Assembly (NCBI GenBank): GCA_016285185.1
Contig: JAEEQG010000049.1
Span: forward strand, 1-36,560
Length of the DNA stretch: 36,560 nt
Source: Spirochaetota bacterium
GTDB lineage: Bacteria; Spirochaetota; Spirochaetia; Treponematales; Treponemataceae
Direction: 5' to 3'
Positions 20,410 to 28,788 of this stretch are shown here, one piece after another. The notes under the pieces were generated by a model. The model was given only the letters and a program-made list of their open reading frames with translations. It was not told the origin of the DNA and ran no database searches. Numbering within the stretch: position 1 is the stretch's first letter; each line of letters begins with the position of its first letter. Both the position numbers and the translations under genes were made by a program.

Positions 20410-21999
20410 ATGAGTGATGCTGTAGATTATTTGATACAAGACATTGATATTGCGGATGGAAGTGGAAAGCCGATTTTCAACGGTAATGTTGGAATAAAAA
20501 ATGGAAGAATAGCTTTTGTGCAAAAGTCAGGTCAAAAATCTACAGCATTAACGGCAAAAAAAATCAAAAAAGGACAAAAAGATGATTTGCTTTGTCCGGG
20601 ATTTATAGATACACATACACATGGCGACTTGCAGCATGTTTTGGATCCATATGTAAGGACACAATTGCTGCAAGGTGTTACTTTTTCTATTTGCGGAAAC
20701 TGCGGAATAAGCGCAGCTCCTGTCTCAAAAGAAAATTTTCAGATTTTACGCGAATACTGCAGCAGTGTAATTCCATTCGATACTCTTGATGAAGAATGGA
20801 AAACCTGGACAACTTTTCAAAATTATCTTAGCAGCATCAAAAAACGAAATCCGGTTTTTCAGAGTGGAGCACTTGTAGGGCAAGGCACTCTGCGGATTGC
20901 TGTAATGGGCATGGAAAACCGGAAGCCCGAAAAAAATGAAATTGAAAAAATGAAGGACCTTCTTAGGGAAGCTATGGAGGCAGGTGCACTCGGACTTTCC
21001 AGCGGACTGGTTTATATTCCCGGAGTTTATTCAGACAGCGATGAAATGATTGAACTCTGTAAAGTTGTAAAGGAATATGATGGATTTTATGCGACCCACA
21101 TGAGAAGCGAAAGCCGTCATATTGTTGAAGCAGTAAAAGAAGCTATTCATGTTGCTGAAAGCTCTGGCTGCAAACTGATTATTTCTCACCTGAAAGTATC
21201 CGGGCTCGAAAACGCCGCATTTACTGATGAAATCCTTAAGTTGATTCTTGAAGCACGTGAACGCGGTGTAAAAGTAATCTGCGATCAGTACCAGTCCAAC
21301 AAAGGGAGCACAACACTTGCACAGCTCCTTCCGCCGGAATATCAGTCAGAGGGAATTGAAGGACTTTTGAAATATATAAAAAGCAGTGAAACTAAAAAAG
21401 AAATAATAAAAAAAATGGAAAAGGATTCAAGCTACGAAAATTATCTGCTTCAGCTTGGAGCTTCGGAAATAATAATTGTTGCAAATCAAAAATATCCTGA
21501 ATTTGACGGACTTACTCTTGAAGAAATTTCACACAGGAATAATATAAGTCCTGCAGAAAATGTCTGCAATCTTCTTCTTGAAAATGATGGAAATGTATTG
21601 ATGGCAATCACTATGTGCAGACAGGACATTGTAGATAGAATATTCAAATTTCCGTTTGCGGCTGTCGGTTCAGATGGAATTGGTGCTGGAGGGAAAAGGA
21701 AGACCCATCCACGCGCAAATGGAAATTTCGTTCATTTATTTGAAGACTATGTAAGGAATAGAAAACTTGTTTCATGGGAAGAAGGCGTAAGAAAATGTAC
21801 ATCTTTACCGGCGGATTTTATCGGCTTAAAGAACAAAGGTCATATTCTTGAAGGGTATGATGCTGATATTGTGATTTTTGACCGCACAAAAATTGGAACT
21901 GATGCAACGTTTGCAAAACCGAACCTTCCACCTAAAGGAATAAAGAGTGTTTTTATAAAAGGCAGAGAAGTTGTGCTTGATGGAAATCTGGTTATATAA
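20410..21999 (+). CDS. N-acyl-D-amino acid deacylase (D-aminoacylase family)
   Basis: The protein has 529 residues in the amidohydrolase superfamily, D-aminoacylase type. The metal motif HTHGD (His69, His71) lies in PGFIDTHTHGD, a conserved Cys lies in GNCGISAAP, ATHMRSE and ISHLKVSG contribute further metal/substrate residues, and GSDGIGAGG near the C-terminus carries the catalytic Asp. It releases D-amino acids from N-acyl or N-formyl-D-amino acids in the cytoplasm. The ATG at 20410 has TAAGG 9 nt upstream and is preferred over the TTG at 20404. The lipoprotein metQ precedes it and a D-amino acid transaminase follows by 27 nt, forming a coherent D-amino acid salvage unit. Confidence 0.88.
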   Translation: MSDAVDYLIQDIDIADGSGKPIFNGNVGIKNGRIAFVQKSGQKSTALTAKKIKKGQKDDLLCPGFIDTHTHGDLQHVLDPYVRTQLLQGVTFSICGNCGISAAPVSKENFQILREYCSSVIPFDTLDEEWKTWTTFQNYLSSIKKRNPVFQSGALVGQGTLRIAVMGMENRKPEKNEIEKMKDLLREAMEAGALGLSSGLVYIPGVYSDSDEMIELCKVVKEYDGFYATHMRSESRHIVEAVKEAIHVAESSGCKLIISHLKVSGLENAAFTDEILKLILEARERGVKVICDQYQSNKGSTTLAQLLPPEYQSEGIEGLLKYIKSSETKKEIIKKMEKDSSYENYLLQLGASEIIIVANQKYPEFDGLTLEEISHRNNISPAENVCNLLLENDGNVLMAITMCRQDIVDRIFKFPFAAVGSDGIGAGGKRKTHPRANGNFVHLFEDYVRNRKLVSWEEGVRKCTSLPADFIGLKNKGHILEGYDADIVIFDRTKIGTDATFAKPNLPPKGIKSVFIKGREVVLDGNLVI

Positions 22000-22026
22000 T
22001 TAATGACAATCTGAGAAAAGGGTATT

Positions 22027-22884
22027 ATGAAGAATCTTGCTTATTATAATGGTAAAATCAGCTCAATTGAAGAAATGACTGTCCCGATTAACGATCGCTC
22101 TGTATTTCTGGGCGATGGTGTTTATGATGCAACAATGGCGGCAAATCATAAAATTTTTGAACCTGAATATCATCTGGAACGCTTTTACAATTCGATGAAA
22201 AAAGTCCGCATAACACCGCCGCTTTCATCCGATGAGCTTCTTGCAGAACTGCAGAAATGTGTTAACCAGGTTGATTCTGAAAAACCGCTTTTTCTTTATT
22301 GGCAGGTTACACGGGGTACTTCGGTCAGAAGTTTTACTTTTCCGGAAGTAAAACCTAATTTGGTTATTTATATTTATGAAGCTTCTCTTACCGATTTGCG
22401 CCACCCATGGAAAGTAATTACAAAAGAAGATACCAGATTTTTTCACTGCGATATAAAAACCGTAGACCTGTTGCCGGCTGTTCTTGCAAGCCAGGAAGCA
22501 AAAGAAAAAGGATGCGATGAAGTCATTTTTCATCGTGGTGAACGCGTAACGGAATGTGCGCATAACAACGTAAATATCTTAAAAAACGGAAAGTTTATAA
22601 CTCCGCCGTTGGACAATCTTATTCTCCCGGGAACTGCACGCCGTCACTTTATAGAAATCTGCGGAAGGCTTGGAGTTCCTGTAGAAGAAAGACCTTTTAC
22701 GATTGATGAGCTTTTATCTGCTGATGAAGTTATGATAACCTGCTCGGCAACATACGGTGTGCCTGTTTGCCAGATAGACGGAAAACCTGTCGGCGGAAAG
22801 GATAGAGAACTATTGTACAAGTTACAGAAAGCGGCTGTTGATGATTTTATTGCAGAAACAGGCTTTGTGCCGGATATTTTGTAA
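22027..22884 (+). CDS. dat: D-amino acid aminotransferase (class IV PLP fold)
   Basis: This 285-residue class IV aminotransferase resembles D-alanine aminotransferase. The PLP lysine is Lys144 in HCDIKTVDLLPAVLASQEAKEKG, E-DEVIFHRGERVTE follows, and LPGTARRHFIEIC is present. The carboxylate-trap motif has the Arg (Arg101, VTRGTSVRSF) but the His two residues later in the Bacillus enzyme is Phe here, so substrate preference may be shifted. It converts D-amino acids to 2-oxo acids. Directly after a D-aminoacylase and a MetQ lipoprotein, a role in converting D-methionine-like substrates to 2-oxo-4-methylthiobutyrate is plausible. A 7-bp inverted repeat (TGTGCCG / CGGCACA) spans its stop codon. 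Confidence 0.87.
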   Translation: MKNLAYYNGKISSIEEMTVPINDRSVFLGDGVYDATMAANHKIFEPEYHLERFYNSMKKVRITPPLSSDELLAELQKCVNQVDSEKPLFLYWQVTRGTSVRSFTFPEVKPNLVIYIYEASLTDLRHPWKVITKEDTRFFHCDIKTVDLLPAVLASQEAKEKGCDEVIFHRGERVTECAHNNVNILKNGKFITPPLDNLILPGTARRHFIEICGRLGVPVEERPFTIDELLSADEVMITCSATYGVPVCQIDGKPVGGKDRELLYKLQKAAVDDFIAETGFVPDIL

Positions 22885-23000
22885 TATGCGGCACAAAGAA
22901 TAACTGCTTTACTGTATCAAAATACGGCTTTCGACAATGTTTTAACACATGTATTTTTAAATTTTTCTAATGGGAAATACCAATCCTACAAATCGCAAAA

Positions 23001-23280
23001 TCAGAGGACTGTCAGCTTGTCTATGGCGGAGAGTTCTTCTTTGCTAAAGTTCGTGTTTTCGAGAGCCTTGATATTGTCGATAAGCTGTGACGGTCTTGAG
23101 GCGCCTACCAAAACCGAAGTGATGTCCGAATCCTTAAGAATCTAGGCAAGTGCCATCTGCGCAAGGGACTGGTTTCTTTCGGCTGCAATATCGTTCAGTT
23201 TGAGCAGAACCTCGCGGTTGTCAATTACGTTCTTTTCTTTAAGAAAGCGACCGTCCTTTTTGATACGGCTGTCTTCGGGA
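23001..23280 (-). pseudogene. Aldo/keto reductase C-terminal fragment (YghZ-like)
   Basis: On the minus strand this reads PEDSRI..., then LNDIAAERNQSLAQMALA-stop-ILKDSDITSVLVGASRPSQLIDNI and on to a stop at 23001-23003. This matches the last 90 residues or so of YghZ-type aldo/keto reductases. The in-frame TAG at 23142-23144 replaces the usual Trp of the ALAWxL motif. The 5' two thirds of the gene are missing: homology ends where the HD-GYP copy begins. The junction GGGAATG (23277-23283) fits both genes (Ile-Pro codons of the reductase, start of the HD-GYP copy). No function is expected. Confidence 0.85.
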
Positions 23281-23874
23281 ATGTTTGGCGTTGTAGATTT
23301 TCATGAAATAATCGGTTGCATAACAAGTGCACTTGAAGAACGTGATTATTACACGGAAGGACATTCTCAGCGTGTAAGTGATATGGTACTTGCGCTTGCA
23401 AAACGCATGGGTTTTTCCAAAGACGAGGTAATGCTTTTCCATTTTTCGGCGCACCTGTATGATATTGGGAAAATAGGCATTCCAGATGCAATTTTGCGGA
23501 AAAACGGCAGACTGACCGATGCGGAATTTGCTGTAATTAAGTAGCATCCTGAGATTGGTGCAAGAATCCTTAAAAAGGTACCGGCTTTTACGCCTATTGC
23601 CGAAATTGTACTGCATCACCATGAGAGGTTTGACGGCCAGGGATATTCTGACGGCATCTCCGGTTACACAATACCGCTGGGTTCACGGCTGATTGCCGTA
23701 TGCGACTCAATTGATGCGATGATGACAACATGGAGTTACCGCAGTGCATTTTCCGAAAAAGAGTGCTATGAAGAAATAAAAAGGTGCTCCGGAAGCTGGT
23801 ATGATCCGGACATTGTTGATGTAACCCGTTCTTACTGGAAAGAGTTGATGAAAGTTGCAAAATATGGTGTGTGA
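23281..23874 (+). pseudogene. Second HD-GYP gene, inactivated
   Basis: This is a paralogue of the gene at 6146-6739 in the same orientation. It has an in-frame TAG at 23542-23544 (codon 88, CAG in the other copy). The HD His60 is Tyr (TAT, 23458-23460), and GYP reads GYS. Apart from the stop it stays in frame to the TGA at 23872-23874. The first 170-180 nt are almost identical to the intact copy and then divergence rises to roughly a fifth of positions, which suggests gene conversion of the 5' part. Several independent catalytic losses argue that it is not a phosphodiesterase even with read-through. Confidence 0.88.
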
Positions 23875-24010
23875 CACCGTTTTTGATGGTTCTCCCTAAT
23901 ATATAGGTATAGAGTGCGTTGTACTCTGTATTACACAATTTTTTGCGAAATAAATAAAGCGGATCGTTTTTTTGCTGCAAATACGGTCAAAACAATTTGC
24001 AAAGGATTGA

Positions 24011-24075
24011 TTACAAAAAGTTTTTGTAAAGAAGCCGTGTGCGGTATTGGACTGTCCGCACAACGGCTCTTTTTT
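24011..24075 (+). terminator. Duplicated terminator after the HD-GYP pseudogene
   Basis: An A/T palindrome TTACAAAAAGTTTTTGTAA (24011-24029) is followed by the stem AGCCG-T-GTGCGG / CCGCAC-AA-CGGCT (24033-24068) and six T to 24075. Its stem is identical to the one at 6831. It lies between convergent genes. Confidence 0.85.
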
Positions 24076-24092
24076 ATCGGGAAAGGAAAGTA

Positions 24093-25964
24093 TCAACCAT
24101 AAATCTTGAACTTTGATGATTCCGTCTGAAGCTTAGTTGTGGCTTCCAGATTCAATGCGGCTGCCTGCTTGATGTTTTCGATGTTGGTAACAATCGAATC
24201 TGTCTTTTGATTCATATCAGCCATTGAATCGTTGATGGTGCTTGTACCGTCCGCAAGTTTTGCCATCTCGATATTGATTTCTTTGCTGCCGGTAAGGATT
24301 TCTTCAGAGTTCTGTTTTACCGAATAGGTTATGTTGTTGATCTCTTTCATCGCCTCGAGAACCTGGGCACTACCCGAATCCTGTTCCTGCATGGCGGACA
24401 TGATCTGCATTTCCTGCATTTTTACGGTATTGGCAAGATTAAAGATAAGTTCAAACTGAGCCTGAATCTGTTCGGTATTTGCCGCAACTGTACCGATTGA
24501 ATTGCCGATCTCCTGAAGACGTGTAGAAATAAGCTTGCTCTGGTCGTTACTCTCTTCGGCAAGTTTGCGGATTTCGTCAGCAACGACCGAAAAGCCCTTA
24601 CCCGCTTCACCTGCGTGAGCAGCCTCGATAGCCGCGTTCATGGCAAGCAGGTTGGTTTGTTCTGCAATATTCTGAATGACGGAGCTTGCCTCGAGAAGGC
24701 CTTCGGATTCAGCATGGATAGCCTTGGAAATTGTAACCGCATCGTCAACCTTTTTTTGACCGGAGTTTGCCGCCTCATCGAGCTGTTTTACAGTTTCCGT
24801 ATTGCGGTCGAGGATGTTCGTTACAGAATGGATGTTAGAAACCATCTGTTCTACTGCGGCGGCGGCTTCCGTTACGTTGGATGCCTGAGCCTCGATGTTC
24901 TCGTTCAAAACCGAGATATTTGCCGTAATCTGGTTAATCGAAGCCTGAGTCTCGGTAATTCCGGCTGTCTGGCTTTCTATCTCAAAATTTACATTCTTGA
25001 TACTGCTTGTGATTGAAGCTGTCTGTTCCTCTGTATCCTTGGCATTTTGCGAGAGGGCTGCAGCGGTATCTATAGTTGTTTCGGCAGAGTCCTGAATGTT
25101 GGAAATAAGGCTCTTTGTTGTGGATGCAAACTGGTTGATGTTGTTTATGAGGATACCGAGCTCGTCACGGCTGCGCACATTAATTTTTGCATTTATGTAG
25201 TCACCATTGGCGAGTTTTTCGGAAAGATGCTCGATTCTTCGGATTGCGACAAGTGTATCGCCTGTCAAAGCCAGATAATCGATGATTCCTACAATAAGGC
25301 AGAGAAAAAACGTCGGTATAAGACGGGTAAACAGGATACTGCCCAGGGGCAGATTTTTTTCCAGTGCGTTGATAAAAGGTGCCCCGCAGACAAGGGTGAT
25401 ACCAGTCATTGCAAAAAGACTTGTTACCAAAAAGCGCGTCCTGTACGGCATACCGAGGTTTTCTTTTGTAAGAGGAATAGGGGAGAGCTGGTCTTCAAGC
25501 TCGCCGTGGAAAAGAATGTAGAACAAAAGACTTACGAGGCTGATTGTTCCGAACATCTGCATGAATACTGCCAAAGAGAGATTTGCGGACGAAAACCAGT
25601 TGGCTTCGGACAAAAGAACAAAAACAATCACATGGTCAATGATGAGTGGTGTACCAATCGATACCGACGGATAAAGGCTGTGCGCTTTATCGCATATTGC
25701 AGCTGATTCGGGGCTGCCGTCGTAGACTTCCATCCGTGACAAAAAGAATTTTGAAATCACAAACGGGAGTATGATTGATACGAAGGTTGATATTAATATT
25801 TCGGGCTTGACAATGATGCTTGTAAGTTCTTTTGAAGGAATATAGTTTGTCAGATAAAGCTGGAGCACAAAAAAGATAACAGGTGAAGAATATATTAGCC
25901 AATTGAACAGGATAATCCTGAACGGCTTTTTAAATTTAAAATTTTGTTTGTTTTCGTCCGTCAT
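24093..25964 (-). CDS. Methyl-accepting chemotaxis protein with polytopic membrane sensor
   Basis: The protein has 623 residues. The N-terminal third contains about six predicted membrane helices (for example [22 protein letters not shown] and [20 protein letters not shown]) with only short loops, unlike classic two-helix receptors with a periplasmic ligand domain. A HAMP-like region follows ([33 protein letters not shown]), then a long coiled coil with the invariant tip [37 protein letters not shown] that binds CheA/CheW. It should signal to the flagellar chemotaxis pathway; the stimulus is unknown. The signalling part has a decayed relative at 6893-6984. It is convergent with the HD-GYP pseudogene. 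Confidence 0.92.
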   Translation of the reverse strand: MTDENKQNFKFKKPFRIILFNWLIYSSPVIFFVLQLYLTNYIPSKELTSIIVKPEILISTFVSIILPFVISKFFLSRMEVYDGSPESAAICDKAHSLYPSVSIGTPLIIDHVIVFVLLSEANWFSSANLSLAVFMQMFGTISLVSLLFYILFHGELEDQLSPIPLTKENLGMPYRTRFLVTSLFAMTGITLVCGAPFINALEKNLPLGSILFTRLIPTFFLCLIVGIIDYLALTGDTLVAIRRIEHLSEKLANGDYINAKINVRSRDELGILINNINQFASTTKSLISNIQDSAETTIDTAAALSQNAKDTEEQTASITSSIKNVNFEIESQTAGITETQASINQITANISVLNENIEAQASNVTEAAAAVEQMVSNIHSVTNILDRNTETVKQLDEAANSGQKKVDDAVTISKAIHAESEGLLEASSVIQNIAEQTNLLAMNAAIEAAHAGEAGKGFSVVADEIRKLAEESNDQSKLISTRLQEIGNSIGTVAANTEQIQAQFELIFNLANTVKMQEMQIMSAMQEQDSGSAQVLEAMKEINNITYSVKQNSEEILTGSKEINIEMAKLADGTSTINDSMADMNQKTDSIVTNIENIKQAAALNLEATTKLQTESSKFKIYG

Positions 25965-26001
25965 GTTTGTAAAGTCCTTTGCATAATAAAATAATTTTTT
26001 T

Positions 26002-26032
26002 GGATACGACTTTCCGCATGTATCCTTTTTTT
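26002..26032. other. Hairpin in the chemoreceptor 5' leader
   Basis: Arms GGATAC / GTATCC with T-runs on both sides on the plus strand. It could terminate plus-strand antisense RNA or modulate the chemoreceptor leader on the minus strand. The rest of 25965-26237 holds only the promoter-like elements listed; no gene was seen. Confidence 0.4.
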
Positions 26033-26073
26033 ACACATACTTTGGGTGATATAAACATTTTGTGATGGATATT

Positions 26074-26103
26074 ATTATATATACTAACGGGACAAAAAAG
26101 CAA
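26074..26103 (-). promoter_or_regulatory. Promoter-like elements for the chemoreceptor gene
   Basis: Minus strand TTGCTT (26098-26103), 18-bp spacer, TATAAT (26074-26079), giving a leader of about 100 nt. No sigma-28-type motif was found. Confidence 0.45.
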
Positions 26104-26237
26104 GGTTTTTGAGAGATATTTGATATAATAGAGTAATCTGTAATGGTGTTTTAATGCAGAAAATTACGCTGGTATATTTCCTTAAGATTGAATTAATGAT
26201 ATGATAAATAACAACTATTTTAACAAGAGGTATTTTT

Positions 26238-26354
26238 ATGAGACTTGCTAAACGTTTTAGAAAAAACAGAACAACAAAGCTCCAGAAACTGAACTGCAAG
26301 AAGAACGAAAAGAGAATGGCCGCAAACCGCGCAATTATCAAAGCTTTGGCATAA
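26238..26354 (+). CDS. Small, highly basic protein of unknown function (38 residues)
   Basis: A 38-residue frame begins with MRLAKRFRKNRTTKLQKLN and ends in NRAIIKALA. It has 14 Lys/Arg against a single Glu, one Cys and no hydrophobic segment, so it is expected to bind nucleic acid or the ribosome. AAGAGG lies 7 nt before the ATG, AT-rich promoter-like sequence lies upstream, and a clean terminator starts 25 nt after the stop. This supports a real, independently expressed gene. I do not recognise the family. It does not match L34, bTHX or ArfA by eye. A spirochaete-specific ribosomal or nucleoid peptide is one possibility. Confidence 0.65.
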   Translation: MRLAKRFRKNRTTKLQKLNCKKNEKRMAANRAIIKALA

Positions 26355-26378
26355 TTGATGCCATGTCTGTTTTATAAA

Positions 26379-26409
26379 AGACTGTCTTTTCCAGACGGTC
26401 TTTTTTTTT
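26379..26409 (+). terminator. Terminator between the small basic gene and spoVG
   Basis: A 9-bp stem AGACTGTCT / AGACGGTCT (one G-U) followed by nine T. It lies between convergent genes and could serve both, with a shorter U-run on the minus strand. Confidence 0.85.
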
Positions 26410-26418
26410 GCCTACGGA

Positions 26419-26706
26419 TTAAAAATCTTCGTCTGGTGCTGAACTTTCGTCAAAATGAGAGTTTTCGTATTCGTAAATAATTTTGCTTTGAAGTTCATTA
26501 CGGAATTCGGGAGTTATAGGATGTGCCACATCTTTATAATCCCCTGTACGGGTTTTTCTGCTCGGCATTGCAATAAAAAGACCGGTCCTTCCTTCGATGA
26601 TCTTTACGTTATGAATTACAAAACAGTTGTCGAATGTTACTGTGACGTATGCTTTAAGTTTTCCTTCAGCAGGAAGTTTTCTTATACGAATCTCAGTGAT
26701 TTGCAT
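26419..26706 (-). CDS. spoVG: SpoVG family DNA/RNA-binding regulator
   Basis: This 95-residue SpoVG protein opens [11 protein letters not shown], has the central [17 protein letters not shown] and the highly conserved segment [11 protein letters not shown], then DVAHPI. In spirochaetes and Firmicutes SpoVG binds DNA and RNA and acts as a site-specific regulator; the targets here are unknown. It follows ispE by 46 nt on the same strand, an order also seen in Firmicutes, where ispE and spoVG are near neighbours. Co-transcription from the ispE promoter is likely. Confidence 0.95.
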   Translation of the reverse strand: MQITEIRIRKLPAEGKLKAYVTVTFDNCFVIHNVKIIEGRTGLFIAMPSRKTRTGDYKDVAHPITPEFRNELQSKIIYEYENSHFDESSAPDEDF

Positions 26707-26752
26707 GTACTGCTCCTACACAATTTTAGTGAACAACCATCACGCTGAACTG

Positions 26753-27610
26753 CTATCTGCATCCGCTAACCAAATAGCACTTTTTCCAGTATGATGAAAG
26801 CTTTTTATATGCTTCTTCTGCACTTTTCTGTGCATCGAAGACACCAAATACAGCAGAGCCTGAACCGGTCATGTCACAAAAACAAGCGCCTTCAGCTTTT
26901 ATTGCTTTCAATGCTTCCGCTATCATCGGGTATTTGCAGGTAAGGGGTGCTGTAAAATCATTTACAAAGCTCCATTCAGCAACCGGCTTGTTGTAAATAC
27001 CTTCCAATTCTTTTAGCGCAGGTTTGTTGCAATCCAGTTTTTTTTCATTCCATTCATCCACCAAAAGATAGGCCTCTTTCGTGGAACTGTGTACGTCAGG
27101 ATAGACAACCACAAAGTGCAAATCACTGCGTGCAGTAACAGGATCGAGAACCTCGCCCCTGCCGCTGACTAGTGCGCAGGCACTTGTCTGCACAAAGAAC
27201 GGAACATCGCTTCCAATTTTTTCAGCACATTGCATCAGCTTTGACTGGGATAACCCTGTTTTGAACATGTTATCAAGTCCAATCAGCATGGCAGCTGCAT
27301 CCGAAGATCCGCCGCCAAGTCCTGCTCCGCTGGGAATACGCTTTTTTAAGGAAACACAAGTTCCTGTGGTTATGCCGGTTACTTTTGCAAATTCATCATA
27401 AGCCTTTGTAACTGTATTGGATTCCGGCAGGCTCATTCCTTCTACCGAAAGAACACAGCCGGATACATCTGTTGGTTTAATTTTCAGTTCATCATACAAA
27501 GAAATTTTTTGAAAAATACTTTCTATGTTATGAAAACCATCCTGCCGTTTCGGTAAAACGGACAGGTTTAAATTCAACTTGGCGGGTGCATTAATTATTG
27601 TGTACGACAT
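26753..27610 (-). CDS. ispE: 4-diphosphocytidyl-2-C-methyl-D-erythritol kinase IspE
   Basis: This 285-residue GHMP kinase phosphorylates 4-diphosphocytidyl-2-C-methylerythritol in the non-mevalonate isoprenoid pathway in the cytoplasm. Visible are the N-terminal APAKLNLNLSVLPKRQDGFHNIESIF, the ATP-binding GHMP motif PSGAGLGGGSSDAAA and the C-terminal MTGSGSAVFGVF. The length is typical. AAAGG lies very close to the ATG. A consensus promoter on the minus strand (27622-27649) precedes it, and spoVG follows. Confidence 0.97.
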   Translation of the reverse strand: MSYTIINAPAKLNLNLSVLPKRQDGFHNIESIFQKISLYDELKIKPTDVSGCVLSVEGMSLPESNTVTKAYDEFAKVTGITTGTCVSLKKRIPSGAGLGGGSSDAAAMLIGLDNMFKTGLSQSKLMQCAEKIGSDVPFFVQTSACALVSGRGEVLDPVTARSDLHFVVVYPDVHSSTKEAYLLVDEWNEKKLDCNKPALKELEGIYNKPVAEWSFVNDFTAPLTCKYPMIAEALKAIKAEGACFCDMTGSGSAVFGVFDAQKSAEEAYKKLSSYWKKCYLVSGCR

Positions 27611-27621
27611 AACCTTTCTTC

Positions 27622-27649
27622 ATTATACTTGAAAGAAACCTTTTGTCAA
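27622..27649 (-). promoter_or_regulatory. Promoter of ispE-spoVG
   Basis: Minus strand TTGACA (27644-27649), 16-bp spacer, TATAAT (27622-27627). Full consensus at both hexamers. Confidence 0.8.
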
Positions 27650-27827
27650 ATTCTTTTGTATAAAAACATGCCTAAAGGTTATTTTTCTCGGGCAAAAATG
27701 GAGATTTTAGTTATTTCTTACAAATATTTTGATACTGTCAGGATAAGAATCGCATACTATACCGCCAATACTAAAGGAATACTTTAAACCCATTGACAGA
27801 TGGTTTTTTTTGGGCAAAATTAAAATC

Positions 27828-28781
27828 ATGCGCGGTACGCTTATCGGTGGTTCAAACAATGTTTTCTCTGTGGAATGTGATGATGGAACAATACGCCAGT
27901 GTTCAATAAAGGGAAAAAAATTAAAGTCGGACAAACGTTATTATAATCCGCTTGCACCGGGTGATGTTTTGGAGATTGATACCGGTATGCAGTGTGGAAC
28001 AGGACAGATAACTGCGCTTTTGCCGCGTAAAAATGTGTTTGAGCGGTGGAATGTAAAAGGACGGGCGCCACAGCTTTTGGCAGCGAATCTGGATTATGCA
28101 GTCTGTTTTACAACACCGGATTTTCCTCCGTTCAGACCGAGATTTGTGGATCGTATGCTTGTACAGGCGGAGGCATCAAAAATAGAACCTCTTATTGTCT
28201 GTAACAAATGTGATCTGGAGTTTTCGTCTGATACCGATGAGATGCTTTCTATTTGGGAAGAACTCGGGTACAAGGTTTTTCGTGTTTCCGCAAAAACGGG
28301 AGAAGGCCTTGCACAGCTTGCACGTTCGCTGAACGGGAAAAAATCCGTCTTTACCGGACAGTCGGGAGTAGGAAAGTCCAGCGTGATAAATGCCTTGGAT
28401 TTGAATGTGTGCTTAAGGACCGGCAGTCTTTCGCAAAAATATGAACGCGGCACCCATACTACAACGAGAGGAACGCTTTATCACCTTCAGATCAATCCTG
28501 AGCTGCTTGATGGTACTTCCGATGCTGTTGCGGATATAATTGATACACCCGGAATCCGCAGATTTGTTCTGAATGAAATACCTTCCGGTGATTTGATTTA
28601 TTATTTTAGGGAAATGGAACCGCTTGTAGGTACTTGTTCTTTTGGTCTGTCATGTTCTCATTCCCATGAGGCAGGTTGTAAAATTCTTGAAGCAACGTAT
28701 GCCGGTGTGATTACGGAACAACGCTACGAAAGCTGGCAAAGGATTAAGAACGAAATAGAGACTGGCAGTTGGGAAGATTAA
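27828..28781 (+). CDS. rsgA: Ribosome biogenesis GTPase RsgA (circularly permuted)
   Basis: This circularly permuted GTPase assists 30S subunit maturation. An OB-fold N-terminus (GTLIGGSNNVFSVEC) is followed by G4 NKCD and G5 SAKTGEG, then G1 GQSGVGKSS and G3 DTPG, the order typical of RsgA/YjeQ. The C-terminal zinc knuckle contains the Cys and His residues of CSFGLSCSHSHEAGCK. The start at 27828 gives 317 residues; a TTG at 27810 would add six residues. Neither has a good ribosome-binding site, so the start is uncertain. mutS2 follows after 7 nt. Confidence 0.94.
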   Translation: MRGTLIGGSNNVFSVECDDGTIRQCSIKGKKLKSDKRYYNPLAPGDVLEIDTGMQCGTGQITALLPRKNVFERWNVKGRAPQLLAANLDYAVCFTTPDFPPFRPRFVDRMLVQAEASKIEPLIVCNKCDLEFSSDTDEMLSIWEELGYKVFRVSAKTGEGLAQLARSLNGKKSVFTGQSGVGKSSVINALDLNVCLRTGSLSQKYERGTHTTTRGTLYHLQINPELLDGTSDAVADIIDTPGIRRFVLNEIPSGDLIYYFREMEPLVGTCSFGLSCSHSHEAGCKILEATYAGVITEQRYESWQRIKNEIETGSWED

Positions 28782-28788
28782 AAACAAT

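Noticed and set aside
23142-23544. Both pseudogenes in this area are interrupted by TAG (23142-23144 and 23542-23544), which could hint at TAG recoding or suppression.
   Set aside because: TAG is used as the normal stop of intact genes in the window (for example feoB, the Cys-rich peptide and the GlcD-type gene). The HD-GYP copy also lost two catalytic residues and the reductase lacks its 5' part, so plain decay is the simpler reading.
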